Below are positions 37,350-50,878 of a stretch of 64,000 nucleotides of DNA, piece by piece (within the stretch, counting starts at the first letter, position 1; each line of letters begins with the position of its first letter). The stretch is from the NCBI GenBank assembly GCA_900239685.1, contig OENT01000013.1, forward strand, positions 1 through 64,000. The letters run 5' to 3'. The position numbers and the translations under genes are program-made. This stretch comes from Rotaria macrura. Its lineage: Eukaryota; Rotifera; Eurotatoria; Philodinida; Philodinidae. The notes under the pieces are model-generated. The model worked only from the letters and a program-made list of their open reading frames with translations. It ran no database searches and was not told the origin of the DNA.

Positions 37350-40300
37350 AAAGGATATATCCACTTAGTAAACATACTCACTAAGAAACGTAAGATGTTC
37401 CACGGATAATTCATTTAAGAGTTTGAACGATGCATGATGAGCATGAGGAAATCACTTGAATCGGTATTTCTCGTTTGACAGAAGACACCAGTCATTGTGT
37501 ACGAACTCTCACGATTAAAAGAAAACAAGAAAGATTATTATGCACCTGCTGCTACTGTTTGCGAGTTACACTCGTAACATCTGTCACGGTAGTAACAGAT
37601 ATAAGAAGCTTCGTTCGAAACCGTTATTCATAGACTCTTGTCAAAGTCATTCGAATGTATGAAGGTGAGTTATCGTTACTCGCGCGATATCGACTCTATT
37701 AGATACATGTATTCATTGTTGAACGGGAAAAATCATACGAGAAACGAAGTTCTAAATAAGAAAAAGCTATATAAACTAAGAGACATTGTTCGACCGATTA
37801 CTGCTTATTCACGTAAAATATTTCATCTTCTACCATAGTGTCTCACTTATTACTGCTTCTATGCGTTATTCTCCTTAGTGTTCATACATAAATTATTCAA
37901 TTGAATGAAAAATGCTTATCTTAGTTGATTAATATTTCTTTCGTTTTTTTACTTTGGTAGAAAGTCATGAAAATAGGTTGCCGTATGATTTTCATGCATT
38001 TCAACTCAGACTATTAGGAATATTGACTATTCTATTTTGATCTAAATTTTCCTTTTACTAATAGCACTTCATTATATCTCCTTAATGAAAGAGATTTTCT
38101 TTCGAGAACATAGTATCATACCGATCGGTGCAAAATTGTTGCATTCTAGTTATGAGGAAAAAAACCATATGTATTTGATTTTGTTAATTTCGGCTATGGA
38201 AGTTATACAACGTCTATGGACGTTATTAGATTTGAAACACTTGAATTATTTCGATTCATATACTACTTCAACTTCAGTGAACGATAAAGTGCACTATGAA
38301 AATAACTATACAGAACGATGATCTTTCTATTTCGTTACAGATACGACATCGAAAGGAAACATAGTCACCGATCGGTCGCAGATTTTTTCTAGTATCGAAT
38401 TCTATTTAGTGCAATTCTATGAGACACTTATAAATAACTCGGCAAGAGAACAGCAGAAACAGAGAGCGAGAGAGACAAGGGTACTCATTAAAAATAATTC
38501 ACTTACCTCTCATGTATTTGTGAATATAACATTATGAAATGTCCATAACAATTTATTTTCTTTCAGCAGGTGTCGTGATAATAATTTTTCTCGTGCCGCC
38601 AGGGAATTGATTTCTGCTTGTTAACTATATTGGACTTATGTTGATCAAACATTGATAAGGAAAGCGACATAAAAATAATTGCTTATTCTGTCATTGAACG
38701 ATATCGATGGTTATCTGAATCTTTGTTTCACAACTATTATTATCCGATTTTCAAGCTATTCTAAGGGTTCGCTTTTAGTCGATTGCTGAGTCTCTTTGAC
38801 ATGAACTGTTACCTTCCCGTTGAATGATTAGTGTTGTAATGTTTCATCGATTTATAGTGACTGATATTGAATAATGCAGATTGTAACAATATACTAGTCA
38901 TTTTTATTCTTGATCGTATAGATTTCAAGAACAACAGTGTCTTTATTTGAAATTTTACTCATTTGCATTGCAAATAACTATTCAATGCGTAATAAATTGT
39001 TGTACTCATTAATTGTCATTTTCGTTAAAAACCTAAACTGTGACTTGTACATACATCTTTGATGAATAGATTTTAAAATTACAAAGCTGTTGAGAGTGTA
39101 TATCTCTCTCATCCACAATCATTTTTCTTATCAAACTATGAGAAAAAGAAATAATTAAAATGCAACTAGGAAGAAGAGGGGATACAAGAATTTGAGCTCG
39201 AATATATCATGAACGACGGAAAATGTCTTATAAGTTTTGGATGCTACTGTCTCTCCCTCTCTCTCTCTCTCTCTTTCAGTTTTCTCTTGCTATTTCATTT
39301 AAATGTGTACGACAACTGGAAGCAGTATAAACATGACAGAAAGAGAAGATATGACCTTGAAACATAGTAAACGTTCTTTTTACCAAACCATGTATGTGAA
39401 AAAACAACGAAATCAACACTGTGTGCTATAAATATTAGAGGTGAGCTCAATAATTACTCAACCAAAGCTCTGCATAACCTATGGATTTCAGCTATCGAAA
39501 GGAGACAACTTGAAACATCTTTGTCTCTAACATTGCAGAATAACGATTTAATAGTTCGACACTTTTTACTAAAAATTGATAAAGCTTACTAAATACAAGA
39601 GAAATCATTTCACTCTTGATCGAACAGATCCGTGAGAATGATATCAACCTTAATTATCCCTAGATTTAAAGATCTAATATTGCTTGATTGATTACATATG
39701 CCAAATCAAAATAACACGGAAATCGGACCTGGTTTTCAATTGTACTTTTGACTCTTTTTTTCACACATTTGATGAGCTTTGAAAGGCGTACTTTTCTCAT
39801 GAATAGTATCAAACAAAAAAACAGTTCCTAATTTCTTTTCTTTCGATTGCTGAAATTCATAAGTCGTTCACTCTTGCTCAATTACTGAGTTTATGCTGAT
39901 TCCTCTTTAATCTTGATATGAACATGATATTTTTATATCGTACGTTGTGCTTGATGGATTTGTATCGATCTAGGTGTTATTGAAATTTCAAATTTGCCAA
40001 ATGCCATATTCTCTATTGATAATATTCAATGTACCCAACAATAATATCAAACAGCCAAGTTCAACTAAGACATAAAGTATAAAAAATTTGCATTCGGTCA
40101 ATATTATGCTAGGTTTTCGAAAGAAAAAAAAATATGTAAGTACAGAAAAGCAATAAATGACCATGGCATTAAGTTTTGCGCATGTGAATAATTTATTATG
40201 ATTATTGCTGCGTGGCATTGTTGTTAGAAATGCAACATTGAATGAAGCAAAGCTGAGTTACCTGTTCAATCTATTGTTGACCAACACGGTGTATCAAACA

Positions 40301-41220
40301 TGACAAAACTTATACCACTAGCTTATATTTTCACAGACGAAAACCATCATACGAAAGCTGCTTGTATATTCTCGACTTATTCAGTTGTTTAACAAAGTAC
40401 GTTTCATGTCGATATTATTACAATCTTTTTGAAACACGTAACCTTTATGATGCTCGAACGAATACTCAATGTCTGTAAAGAAAATCATGAAACTAAATAT
40501 ATAATATTAAAATCGTGCAACAATCAATTCCAATCAAAATGCTGATCAGTATAAGATCGAAAACATCAGATGATTCAGACAGGGATAACCATAGAGGATT
40601 ACATCATATCAGCATTGATCGGATTATGAAAATGATTTAAATTCATATGAAACAAATACGATTTTCTCGTTTTGTTTATTTCAAACAGAAAAGAACGCAT
40701 AAATTTAGTCCATATTTTAAAGAAGAATGAAACACACGCAAACGTATACAGTACGAAGAATGATGAAATCAAACGAGAAAGAGGAAAAAAGAGAGACAGG
40801 AAATGTGTGTATATTTTTAAACCCAAAAATGAAAAACGAAAGAAGAAAAAAACGACGCGAAGATAATGCAGGTGAATGATAGCCAAAGAAAGAAAAATAA
40901 GAATTTTATATTCGTTCGATTTGAATTAATCAGCACCTGTACACGTCTCCGGGTTTGTTTCTTATTAAACAATCTAGATACGGACACAAAAAAAAAACAA
41001 AAAACTGAACTAGATAATCTATGTACACCCATACAGATGAAGAGAAATAAGAAAGAACAGACAAAAAAACTGAATTTTAAGAAAAAAAAACAAACCGATG
41101 ATGTTCACTTTGTTGTGGTTTTTGTTTTATATATACACGCAGATTTTTTTTAAAGCGTCTGTACGCGTATGTATAAAAAAGAAAAAAAAATATGTATAAA
41201 TATAAGATGCTATTTCTCTA
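37350..41220. other. Gene-free stretch
   Basis: No coding exon with recognisable similarity. The frame at 38085-38321 (+) is open but unidentified. There is a CT-rich microsatellite at 39251-39276. The region 40660-41200, downstream of the TLK gene, is strongly A-rich on the + strand and gives overlapping spurious frames. Confidence 0.4.
39251..39276. repeat. CT microsatellite
   Basis: A run of alternating C and T with one interruption. Simple repeat. Confidence 0.85.
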
Positions 41221-44200
41221 TCAATTTGAACTGTCATTCATTAATAATTGAGCTGTTCTAGCTGATGCATTGGTTGCCGAACGTTTCGGATAGGAACGAA
41301 GATATTCATCATCACTTAGTTGATTTACATCTGGTCGATCACGAACATTATAAGTTAAACAGCGTCTGATGAATGCCTTAAAACAGTAAAGAATAGTTTT
41401 GTTTGTTACAGAATTAGAATGAATTCAATAAAAAATGTTTTAAACGATCTCTTGTTTCTTACCTTTGCTCCATCGGACACAATCGGTTTTGGTGGAAATT
41501 CAACTTCTTTAGCTTTTAATATTGTTTGGTTTTCCAAGATTGCCGCTTGAGATTGATTATGGCCATAAGGTTTTCGTCCGTATAAACATTGAAAAAAAAT
41601 ACAACCTAAACTCCACACATCGACTTTTGAAGAAATTTTGGGAGGATTCGGTCCTTGAACAAATACTTCTGGAGGAAGATACCTAGAAAACGGAAACAAA
41701 TCTTCAATAGTAATTGTGTGACATTGATATATGAAAAACAACGAACTGACATACACAGATGGACGAGAAAAGTAGTAAATATATTTAAGCAAAGTTGTAC
41801 AGATCAGAGCTGGCAACAGGCCACTTTTTTCCGGTCCTGCCTAGCCTGCTACGATTGAGCCTGACCTGTCTGGAGCCTGGTCTGATGCATGGCCTGGTAC
41901 GTTGAAGCCTGGCCTGGCCTGCAGGCCGGGTATACATGAAACCAAAAGAAAATCGATGATTCTTTTTATAACACATATCCATTCGGTTCAGTACTTAGTC
42001 ATCATGTTGAAGATTAATGTGGCTGTTTATTTCTGTTTTTAAGGGAATTCCCTTTCCTGAGCCGAAATTTTCAAATTTTTCGTTTCTTGTTTTCTTCTGC
42101 TGTATATGTGCTTTGAGGTGTACTCTATCTATTGGTGATGTTTTGAGAATTCAATTATTACCTTACAGTAAAAAAAGCGAAAATATAAATCGATTACCGT
42201 AGACGTATAGGACGGTTTTCTTTCTTTCGTAGTTTTCTCGAACCTGGTTTTTAAGTAGAAATTGACAAAATTGCCCCGTTTCTCAAGCATGATATATTTG
42301 ATCAAGCTGAAATTTTTCCTACAAGTACCAAACAGTGTTACTAGTACCAATTTTGTTTTTATTTAAAAAAATATTCTTGCGCTGAACTTTGACAGGTCTT
42401 ACGAAGGAAGCACTATGTAAACAACTTTTTTTATTCAAAGGGGATGATAGAGTAAGAATTCAAAGCAATAGGCACCCTAAAGTGCTTCTAGTGTCTGTAA
42501 AAAGTTTTCAGCTCTATCGAACGTACAGCAGCCAGGAAGCCGGACGATTAGAGAGGCAATTTTTAGTCCTTGTGAACCCGATTATATATTTGAACAAGCA
42601 TGTTGGAAGCGTAAGCTTATGAAAACGTGTAACCTATTGATCTAGATCTATCTACTCGGAAAGTTTCAAATATTTTTGATGAGCCACTCTTAAAATTTGC
42701 TGCAAAGGAGAAAGGCATAACCTTTCTAACAATAATTAAAAAAATGTGTCCTACATATTAGAAAATCAAAAAAATCTCTGTGAATTAACACCACTAACAC
42801 TTCAAAATAGAAACAACCACTATTAGCAACTTCAATAGGTAAGGTCATTTTCCGTATTTAAAATAAATCTAAACAAAATCAATTGAGTTGACTGTCAGTT
42901 TTTACTTAATTCATCGTATTTTTGCTAATAAAAGGTGAAAATTCAATGACTACTTTGTCTTCGTTTTTATTTTAGTCTTTATCATTGTATCTTTTGCGAT
43001 AATCGTTGGAGTAAATCCAGTTCGATCATGATTTTCTTTCTGTTTTCGTAAAAGTGTAAGTTGGATTATTGCGACATTTAGTATGACATTGAGCAGATCA
43101 AATCATTCTAAGTCAATTTTGAGCAGGTTGAACAGTTCAGACCGGCCTGGCCTACAGTCCAGCCTGGCAGGCGACCAGGCGTCTGCAGGCCGGCCTGGCC
43201 TGTTGGCAGGTCTGGTACAGATATTAGGTCTGTCAATAAAAACAAAAGAGAGCAACTAAGTTTCTTTGGGTTTTTCCGGAATATTTCTAGAGTGCCTTTG
43301 TCAGAAAAGTATTCTCGATCTTGTATCAGTCATATTTCTAACGATTTTTCAAAGAGACATCAAAGAGAACAGTCACATCTAGTAGTATTAGACAATGCTT
43401 CACAATAGATTGGCAACTTGAGTAAGGTCTCTGAAATGATACTGATGATAACTTCGAATGATACACTTGCTTTTAAGTACAACGGTTTCCATTCTTTGTG
43501 GCTATTGACTTTTCAAGTACTTGTTACAACAGTAATCGTATACATCGACATCGTCAGCATGCTATTGGAAGACGAATTCGAAAGCAAACGTTTAACGTGT
43601 ATTTTAGAATAATTTCATAACTGGTAGTATGGAGGTTGAGCACAACTGTCGAAAAATATAAGCACATAGTCATGATGGCTAGAGAATCCTTCTTTTGGAT
43701 CGAATTCAGACCAGAATATTGTTCTACTCAACTGGCAGTAATCACCGTATGTTGCAGCTTAAAAATCATACAAGTATCTATTTTATCTACTTTAAAATAT
43801 CGTTTTGATTATGCCTTAGAAAATGTGCACTTTTAAATAACGAACAAATTCTAGTTCTTTAAATTACCAATATGTTCCTGCTCCTTGAGATGTTAAATCC
43901 ATTCCATGTTCAGGATCATATGTATCTTCACACATTTGCTTACTGAGACCAAAATCTGTGATTTTGATTTCTCCACTACTTGTGCCTGTACCCAATAAAA
44001 TATTAGCAGGTTTTAAATCGAAATGGATCACAGGTGGTTTTATGCCATTATTTAAATATCTTAACGCACTAACAGTTTGCATGACAACAGAGCGTGCTTC
44101 TTTTTCTGGAATATATTTGTGTTGCTTTAAAAAGAAATCTATATCATTGCCTTCGATGTATTCCAGAACAGTACAAAATCTAAACAACGAAAAAAGAAAG

Positions 44201-47200
44201 AAGCATGCCATATAATAGAAGATTTTCTCCTTACGAATCAGTATCGATTTCAAAAACATCAAAAAGACGTACAATACGAGGATGGTCAAGTGTTTTAAGA
44301 ATATCACATTCGCGTAACGCATGTCTAAACATAAAATAATAATGAAAACATTCTAAAGACGAGTTGAATCTACTTGATATAGTTGGCTTTCTTTTCTTCT
44401 TTCCATTCTTTGTTTAGTTGATGAATTTTAACTGCAACATAGCGTTGCTCTTTTAAGCAAAATGCCTTTTATAAGAAAAAAAAACAACAACAGAAAACAA
44501 TGTAGTACATGATTTTTCTTCTCTCACGTTTTATTTATCTTACTTTATGAACTTCACTGAAACCGCCTTTACCAATGAGAGTTAGCAGTAGGTAGCGTTC
44601 GTTGAGTACAGGATGGTCTTGGAATCTAAAAACAATCATTCATGAGAAGAAATGATAATATATTTTAATCTTGTACTATCATTGAAACATAAGAGTCAAA
44701 TAGGCTAGTACTGTGAATGCGTATTGCATATACCAAAAATAAAAAATGATCGATAGAGTATATCTAACATGTGTAGAGTAAGCTCAAATAATCGTTGTAA
44801 GAACCGTATCATGTGTACAGGAAAATATTCATCGAATATATGTAGAAATTTTATATTGATTAGGAGCATTCTTACTTAAGAATCAATAAAATAAAACGGG
44901 GCATATATCTTCTGACTACGATTTTCAACTTTCTTCACTTAAATTCAAGTCAAGACGAAAATTTTTGAAAGAATCAAATCAAAAAGAAACTCTACTCCTT
45001 GTAGATAGTGTGTGAATTCAATCTACTTCCCATTGCACGTCGTTGAATTCCCACGCTTCTAATATTTTTTTAAAGGAAATTAAGAAATGTTGATGCGAAC
45101 ATATTTTTACAATTCATATCATCTAATACTTAAATTGTCTGTCTTCTTGATTGTATACAAAGATGGACAAGAAATTGTTGTTTTCTCTCTTATGCTCATA
45201 AATCATTATTCAGTTTCTATACTTTCAATTGTTTAAGATCTTATTTTTTTCTTCCAAATAGTAGATTCTATACGAGCATGATTTGCATACATCACACAGC
45301 ATGATGTTTGATTGGTTGACAAGTCTCAGGTGTAAATGAATATTGCTTTTTTTCCACAGGATGTACTTTCGACATACCAAAGAACTTATTACTATCAGGT
45401 TATTCGATAGTTGTGCAAGAGTGCCAGAAGAAACGACATTCAACGTAGAATGATTCTTTTCTAAACAATTCATTTAACATTACATTGTATTTCCCTTAGC
45501 TATAGCGATAAGCGATGAATCAATCATATGCCATATTATCCTAACAACGATTCGAACTGTCGTAATGAATAGCTTTTCTTATTTCAGTGTTAACGTTTAT
45601 TTACAGTACTCTAATGGACAACATCATTTTTCGTTCGTACCTGGAATGATCTTCATTGTAAATGCGTTTTAATTCACGTATATGCAGGTTTCTTTCTCGT
45701 TCAAGTTTTTCATATTCGATTTGAAGATCCATTTCTTCTTTTTTCAATGATGCCTGCCGTAAACGTAAGATTTCATCGGATTCATTCCATTCACTCAATA
45801 ATAATCTATATGAGCATAAATAAAAATAACCAGTGCAATACTACTGAATTTTTTTCTTTCTTTCACTTGATAGCTTACGCTTTATTTGCATCATTTGTTG
45901 TTTTCATGCCATCATTACTACTCTCATCTTGTATTACGAATGCGCCAGTACGATCTTTCGTTCTGGATTTTGAATTCGGCGTTTTGGGTTGTTTTTCTTT
46001 AACTTCACACAACGGTCGACGACGCAATAAATTTCGACGTTCCCGATCAAGCTCTTCTCGAGCGCGTTGTATCATTTCTTGTTGTCTTCAATGAGAAAAG
46101 AAGAGAAAAAACAATAAACTTAAATTGGTTTTTTGCATCGAAAATGAATGAAACCTACTTTGATATATCAGTGAATGCTGTGCCATCTGTCCAATTTTCT
46201 ACAAATGTTGCACCTTGTCGTTGTGTTACAAATTGACCTAATCTTAAACGATTTTCCATACATTTTTGTCTTGCTTGTTTTCGTTCTAGTGTTGACTAAA
46301 ACGATACGAAAACGATTAGTTTATTAATGTTCAATGATTGAAATATATTTAGTTTACAAGAAAAACAAAACAACTAATTCTTTGATTGCAAATTAGAATT
46401 AATAGTTGATTTTTAATATATAATACCGTTTCACGCAATGCACAGGAAGTGTTGTTCATTTAAAGCATGGTAATGAGATGTTTTTAAAATCACGCGAGCA
46501 AATCAAATTCCCATGTGCATACGCTATTCAAGATATTTTGTTTCGTTATTTAATAGAAAAGAAAATTTCTACTCAAGTAGTTGTTCGTGAATGTTTTCTG
46601 AATTGCTTTAAATTTGACATCAACATATATCTGACTGACATTCATCTAAAATGTCATTAATTTCCATTGATGATTAACTAGGATTTATAGAACAAAAAAA
46701 AAACTAGAACTCCTGATTAGATAGAAAAAAACATCATCTCAGAAGAAGGTTGATCCTTTAATGTTATTGATTATCATAATTTTGCAAATATGCTCATAGG
46801 TCTAACTTATTTATTTTGTATTTACTGAAAAGCAGCTTTCGGATTTTCTATATCTATTTATTTGTAACATGTAAGATGGTATCAATTGTTTTTGAAAGGG
46901 TGTAAAAAGCTCAGTAATCTAGAAAGAAGATGCCGTGAGCACATCGTTTCTTGATTCTAACTTTTCCCATTTATAGAAAAAGTGGAACTTTTGGCAAGCT
47001 AAAGACAATTTACTATTCTTCTACAGAATATTTTCTACGATCTGACTTTATTTACTTTTGATCTAGGCAACATCAGCAACAGAACAATAGTTTCAATACA
47101 TAGCATCATGAATTGTAACTAAATCTACTTTTACTTTTTGTCTGCTCGTGCCCAATATCGTATCTACAATAGCTACAAATAAAATTCAACATCGTTATCA

Positions 47201-49597
47201 ATCAATGTTGATCATATATCAGAAATAAAATAGAAAATAAATCTATATAAAATGAGAAGGATTCTAGACTCCTAAGAAGTGCTTGTTCGATCCAGACATT
47301 TTAAACTAGATAGATTTCAGTCAAGATTTATTATTAACTGAACAAAATATCATCCTTATCTGTGTTTTTATTACCGCAGATCTGATAATGAATCTTTAAG
47401 TTTTTACTGACTATTGAATAGAAACACTCGACAAATGATAATTTCTTTAAAAGAACTAGCTACTATTTTTGAAATTTACTCCATGACTATAGGTTTCAAT
47501 TGAAAATTGCATTCGATACCCTAAAATTTCTATCGAGTAGACCCGTAAAAAATGACACTTGACAATTTCTTTTCCTTTACGATTTTTACAATAATCATAA
47601 ATAAAACATATGAATACAGATTTCTTGTTAGTTTTCTGTCAGAAATGTGCCAAGAATTCGCTTCTCGTTACTGAATACATTTCCTTTACAAAATTCTCTT
47701 TTTCGATGATTTTTAATTAAGAGGCGTTAATATAAATGTCCATGAACCTCATTCATAAACGCAGACACAAGTTCTGAAAAAATTCTCTATCAATGACATG
47801 TTTGTTGCAAATCATTTGCCAATGTAGATTGTATTGGTCAATCACATCGAGCCACGGTTCACAGTGGATGGAGTCTTTATCATGTTGTAAAATAATATTA
47901 TTTTCTATCTCTTGAAACAAATCGATTTCACATTTTAAGTTATCGAATAGCTAGTAGCCAAACTATATTCGACACTGTTTATTCATTCGTAATTTAAGAC
48001 GTGGTAGTAAAATAATCGTTCAATAGACCAAAACATCATACCCATTGAAAACTTGTTTTATTTTGACAATTATAGATTCATAACTAAATTGTGCAATCTT
48101 ACTTTATGTATACGTAGCGTCTTTTACCTTTTCACTGACTTGTAATTCAATTACAAATCAAATTTCTTACGAATAATTCTCGTGCGTTTAAAGCAGCTCT
48201 CTAATAAAATCTAAAGTCTTGTTCGATATCATAGTTTTTTTAGGAACTATTTTGGCTAATAATTGTTTGACAAACAATCGTTTCATATAATAGCTCTTAG
48301 TCTATAGCCATATTCTGACAGTCATTCGTTCTTCAAGATACATATGCAACGTTTTGCTTTTGAAATCTGAGTAGAAGCTAAAATAACATGACCACATGAA
48401 ACATCATTTCTTTTTAATAGACATTTATTTGCTTTTAATGCAACGTTCTAATAGGGCAATAACGAGTCTCGTACATACCTTTTCTACAAGTAATTTCTTG
48501 TTAACGGCCAGACATTTTTGAAGTATATTACTTTGTTTATCATAATCTTTTTTAACATCTGATAACTGTCGACGTAATTCATCTCGTTCCTTTTTGTAAC
48601 AGAACAAAACAAAAAAAAATAAAAATAAAAATGAAAAACAAAATGAAAACTGTACGCGAATTAACGTTTGTATTTGACTGTTCTTTGCTTCGATTTCATC
48701 TGTTGTCGAATTAATAGTTCCTGTTATATCAGTCTGAAAATGAAGCTTAAAATTTTTATCGAAAATTCGATATTAATTCATGAATACTTGAGTTTGTTTC
48801 GAATTCAACATGGATAGAGTCGACGACTCTGATGTATGATTTGAATTCGAACAGGAATCACTTTGTGCCGATGAAGCTGGTGAAAATCCAATATCTCGAT
48901 AATTTGAAATAGTCTTGAAAAATTACAAATACAACAAATGTTTGAATGAAAAAAATATTCATTATACTTTATTTGCTTCTGCTGTGATTTTCTTGTCCAT
49001 CGATGACAATAGCGGATTGGGAGGTAACGGAAGTTCCGGTAGTTTTGATTGATTTATATTCATATCACTTTTACGTCGTTTTACTTTTTGTCCATCAGTG
49101 TTATCATCAATTTTCGGTGTTCGCTTTCGTCGTACTTTGTCCGTTGCTGATAATTTTTTAAATGGATTGCTGTTATTATTTGATACGGATGTTGTCGAAC
49201 CGAATAAGCGAAATGGTGAGGTTGGAATCGGCTTAAAATTTAAATTGTCAATATCTGCTGGGTTAGCAATATCTGGTTGTGAAAGATTCTAAAAATGTAA
49301 AATAAATCGAAGAATATTCAACTTTTGTCAACTAGCAGAAAAAACAAGAACACTGAATAAATTTACATACACGCTGTAGAAGATTATTGGATGGTGATGT
49401 GCGATTGCCGTTATCGACGGATTCGCTGCGCTGTGGAAATAATTTAAAGGTTAACGGAAGAACATCTTGGCCTAAATTCACAAAATGCAACAGGGAAAAA
49501 ACAGAAACGGACATATTTTTGTTTCTCGAAAAAGTTGAAATAGGAGCTTACCACGTGAATTAAATTGATTTTCTGTAGGTTTGGAAACGAGATTCAT
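41221..49597 (-). CDS. TLK: Tousled-like serine/threonine kinase, 15 exons
   Basis: TLKs are nuclear kinases that phosphorylate the histone chaperone Asf1 in chromatin assembly. Exons (start..end on the minus strand): 49597-49552, 49471-49371, 49288-48968, 48913-48788, 48733-48656, 48589-48479, 46295-46159, 46085-45879, 45805-45641, 44625-44544, 44465-44374, 44324-44235, 44179-43868, 41682-41463, 41376-41221. They sum to 2244 nt, 747 codons plus stop, close to human TLK1/2. The N-terminal part has basic nuclear-signal-like patches (RRKRTPK, KVKRRK) and Ser-rich stretches. Coiled-coil regions follow ([39 protein letters not shown]). The kinase domain has G-loop [15 protein letters not shown] Lys471, catalytic HFDLKPAN Asp573, DFG at 594-596, then [17 protein letters not shown] and [17 protein letters not shown], which are TLK-specific. 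The ATG may be internal: the frame stays open upstream to an acceptor near 49645, so a further 5' exon is possible. Confidence 0.95.
41797..41804. repeat. Left target-site duplication, TLK intron element
   Basis: GTACAGAT, identical to 43215-43222. Confidence 0.93.
41805..43214. mobile_element. hAT-like non-autonomous element in TLK intron 13, 1410 bp
   Basis: The left end CAGAGCTGGCAACAGGCC and reversed right end CAGACCTGCCAACAGGCC match at 16 of 18 positions. Both sides carry the same octamer GTACAGAT, a perfect 8-bp target duplication as in hAT transposons. About 130 bp at each end is GC-rich, built of GGCCTGG and CCTGGC words, in contrast to the AT-rich core. The frames inside are short and not transposase-like, so it is non-autonomous. 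It lies entirely within the intron between the kinase activation-loop exon (ending 43868) and the next exon (41682), so splicing would remove it. Confidence 0.92.
43215..43222. repeat. Right target-site duplication, TLK intron element
   Basis: GTACAGAT, identical to 41797-41804. The perfect identity suggests a young insertion. Confidence 0.93.
46296..48478. other. Long TLK intron 6, no exon seen
   Basis: A 2.2 kb intron between the LLVEK exon and the [11 protein letters not shown] exon. The flanking exons join in phase and match the continuous TLK sequence, so no coding exon is expected inside. No transposon ends were recognised. Confidence 0.6.
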
Positions 49598-50300
49598 TCT
49601 AGAATAACTTTCGCTTTTTTCATTTCTAAATGAACGAACAGCTAAAAATAAATAACGATTTTCTTTTGTAGTAGTTGTTTATTTGAAGACTAATTTAAAA
49701 CAATAACAACACCTATCGGTAGAGGGCACACATCGTATTCACGTGATTAATCGATAGAAACCAAGCGTAAAGAAAAAAAGAAGCAAAAAACAACACATTA
49801 CAAATATGAAAGAAAGAGAACAAACTCTATTCATTCTAAAGATCCACCCTCATTGGTTTTTAATATACACATATATTTCCGGGTAAAGAATAAGAAAAAG
49901 AGAAATAAATATCTATTGCTATGTAGAATGCCTATTGAAGATTAGAGTTTTTTGTATATATTGGCAAAGAAAAGAACAGAAGACTACCACGGATCGATTA
50001 TATTTATCACGATAAAGTTCTATAAATAAAAATCATCGTAGTGGACAGTTAGTAGCATCGCCCGCTCATGCAACTCGACCGATCGATTGTTAAAAGGTTC
50101 GTTCTAACATATTTTATTTGGTTTAGATGTAACCAATAAGCAGTGAGAATAAAAACTAAAGAGGGCGCCAAAGACAAGATTCTATGAAAGATGCGAATAT
50201 TCAACTTTCATAGTTGGGTAGTATGTGCACTAAGGATGACAGAATCAATGGGCGAAATTTGATTAGTTTTTTGTGAAAATTCTATCATACAATACGAATA
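49598..50300. other. Region upstream of TLK start
   Basis: On the minus strand a TTTTTAG acceptor near 49645 is followed by an open frame running into the assigned ATG (reading VRSFRNEKSESYS). A 5' exon with the true start may therefore lie here. I could not choose one. Confidence 0.4.
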
Positions 50301-50878
50301 CCCAGGAGGAAGGTTACGGTCCACTGTAAATTACCGTAACTTCACCGTAAACGGCCGTTTCTACGTCGTAATTACACTATAAACGACCGTATTCCACCGT
50401 AAACCAGGTCCATGATTTACGACCGTATTCTCACCACCCAGGTGAATGAATCCTATACCGAATCCGATCGGATCCTACGATCCGATGAAATCTTATGGGA
50501 ATCCGGGTTGTGGAAACAGTAACGGATCCGACGGAAGAAACCTATTTTCTTATTTGAGTACGATTTAGCATTTAAACCCAACAGTAGAGGCCTGTCTGAT
50601 CACACAATGAAATCCAATCGGATTCCGATAGTAGGATTCGATAAAATCCAACACTAGGGATCCGAATCAGGAATCGCAACCAGGAATCCGATAGGATTTC
50701 GTCGGATAAGAGAAACTCCGATAGAAACATGATCGGATGCCTGTCGGATCCAATGGTTGGAATGATTCTCCTGGGCATACTTTTACCGTATTTGTATCGC
50801 ATACCGATCAGATACGGCCGTATACGCTCCGTATTTGACCGTAAACGGCCGTATGCGTACCGTATGCTTTCACCTGGG
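50301..50878. mobile_element. CCCAGG-ended outer element with nested insertion
   Basis: The left end CCCAGGAGGAAGG and reversed right end CCCAGGTGAAAGC are flanked on both sides by TA. The parts outside the nested copy are full of ACCGTAA/TACGG and CGGCCGT words. Without the insert at 50437-50775 the element would be about 240 bp. Non-coding. Confidence 0.8.
50437..50775. mobile_element. CCCAGG-ended element, copy 2, nested
   Basis: The left end CCCAGGTGAATGAATCC and reversed right end CCCAGGAGAATCATTCC are flanked by CA on both sides. Its sequence corresponds, in reverse orientation, to 30387-30680 over its whole length, with a left terminus identical over 17 bases to the reversed right terminus of that copy. 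It has inserted into another element with related ends. The minus-strand frame at 50572-50802 is a translation of repeat sequence. Confidence 0.87.

Noticed and set aside
40599..41153. Overlapping open frames on both strands near 41 kb
   Set aside because: They arise from an A-rich/T-rich tract downstream of the TLK gene, and the translations are runs of Lys or Phe without domain features.
50572..50802. 76-codon minus-strand frame
   Set aside because: Lies over GATCCG-repeat sequence of the nested CCCAGG element.
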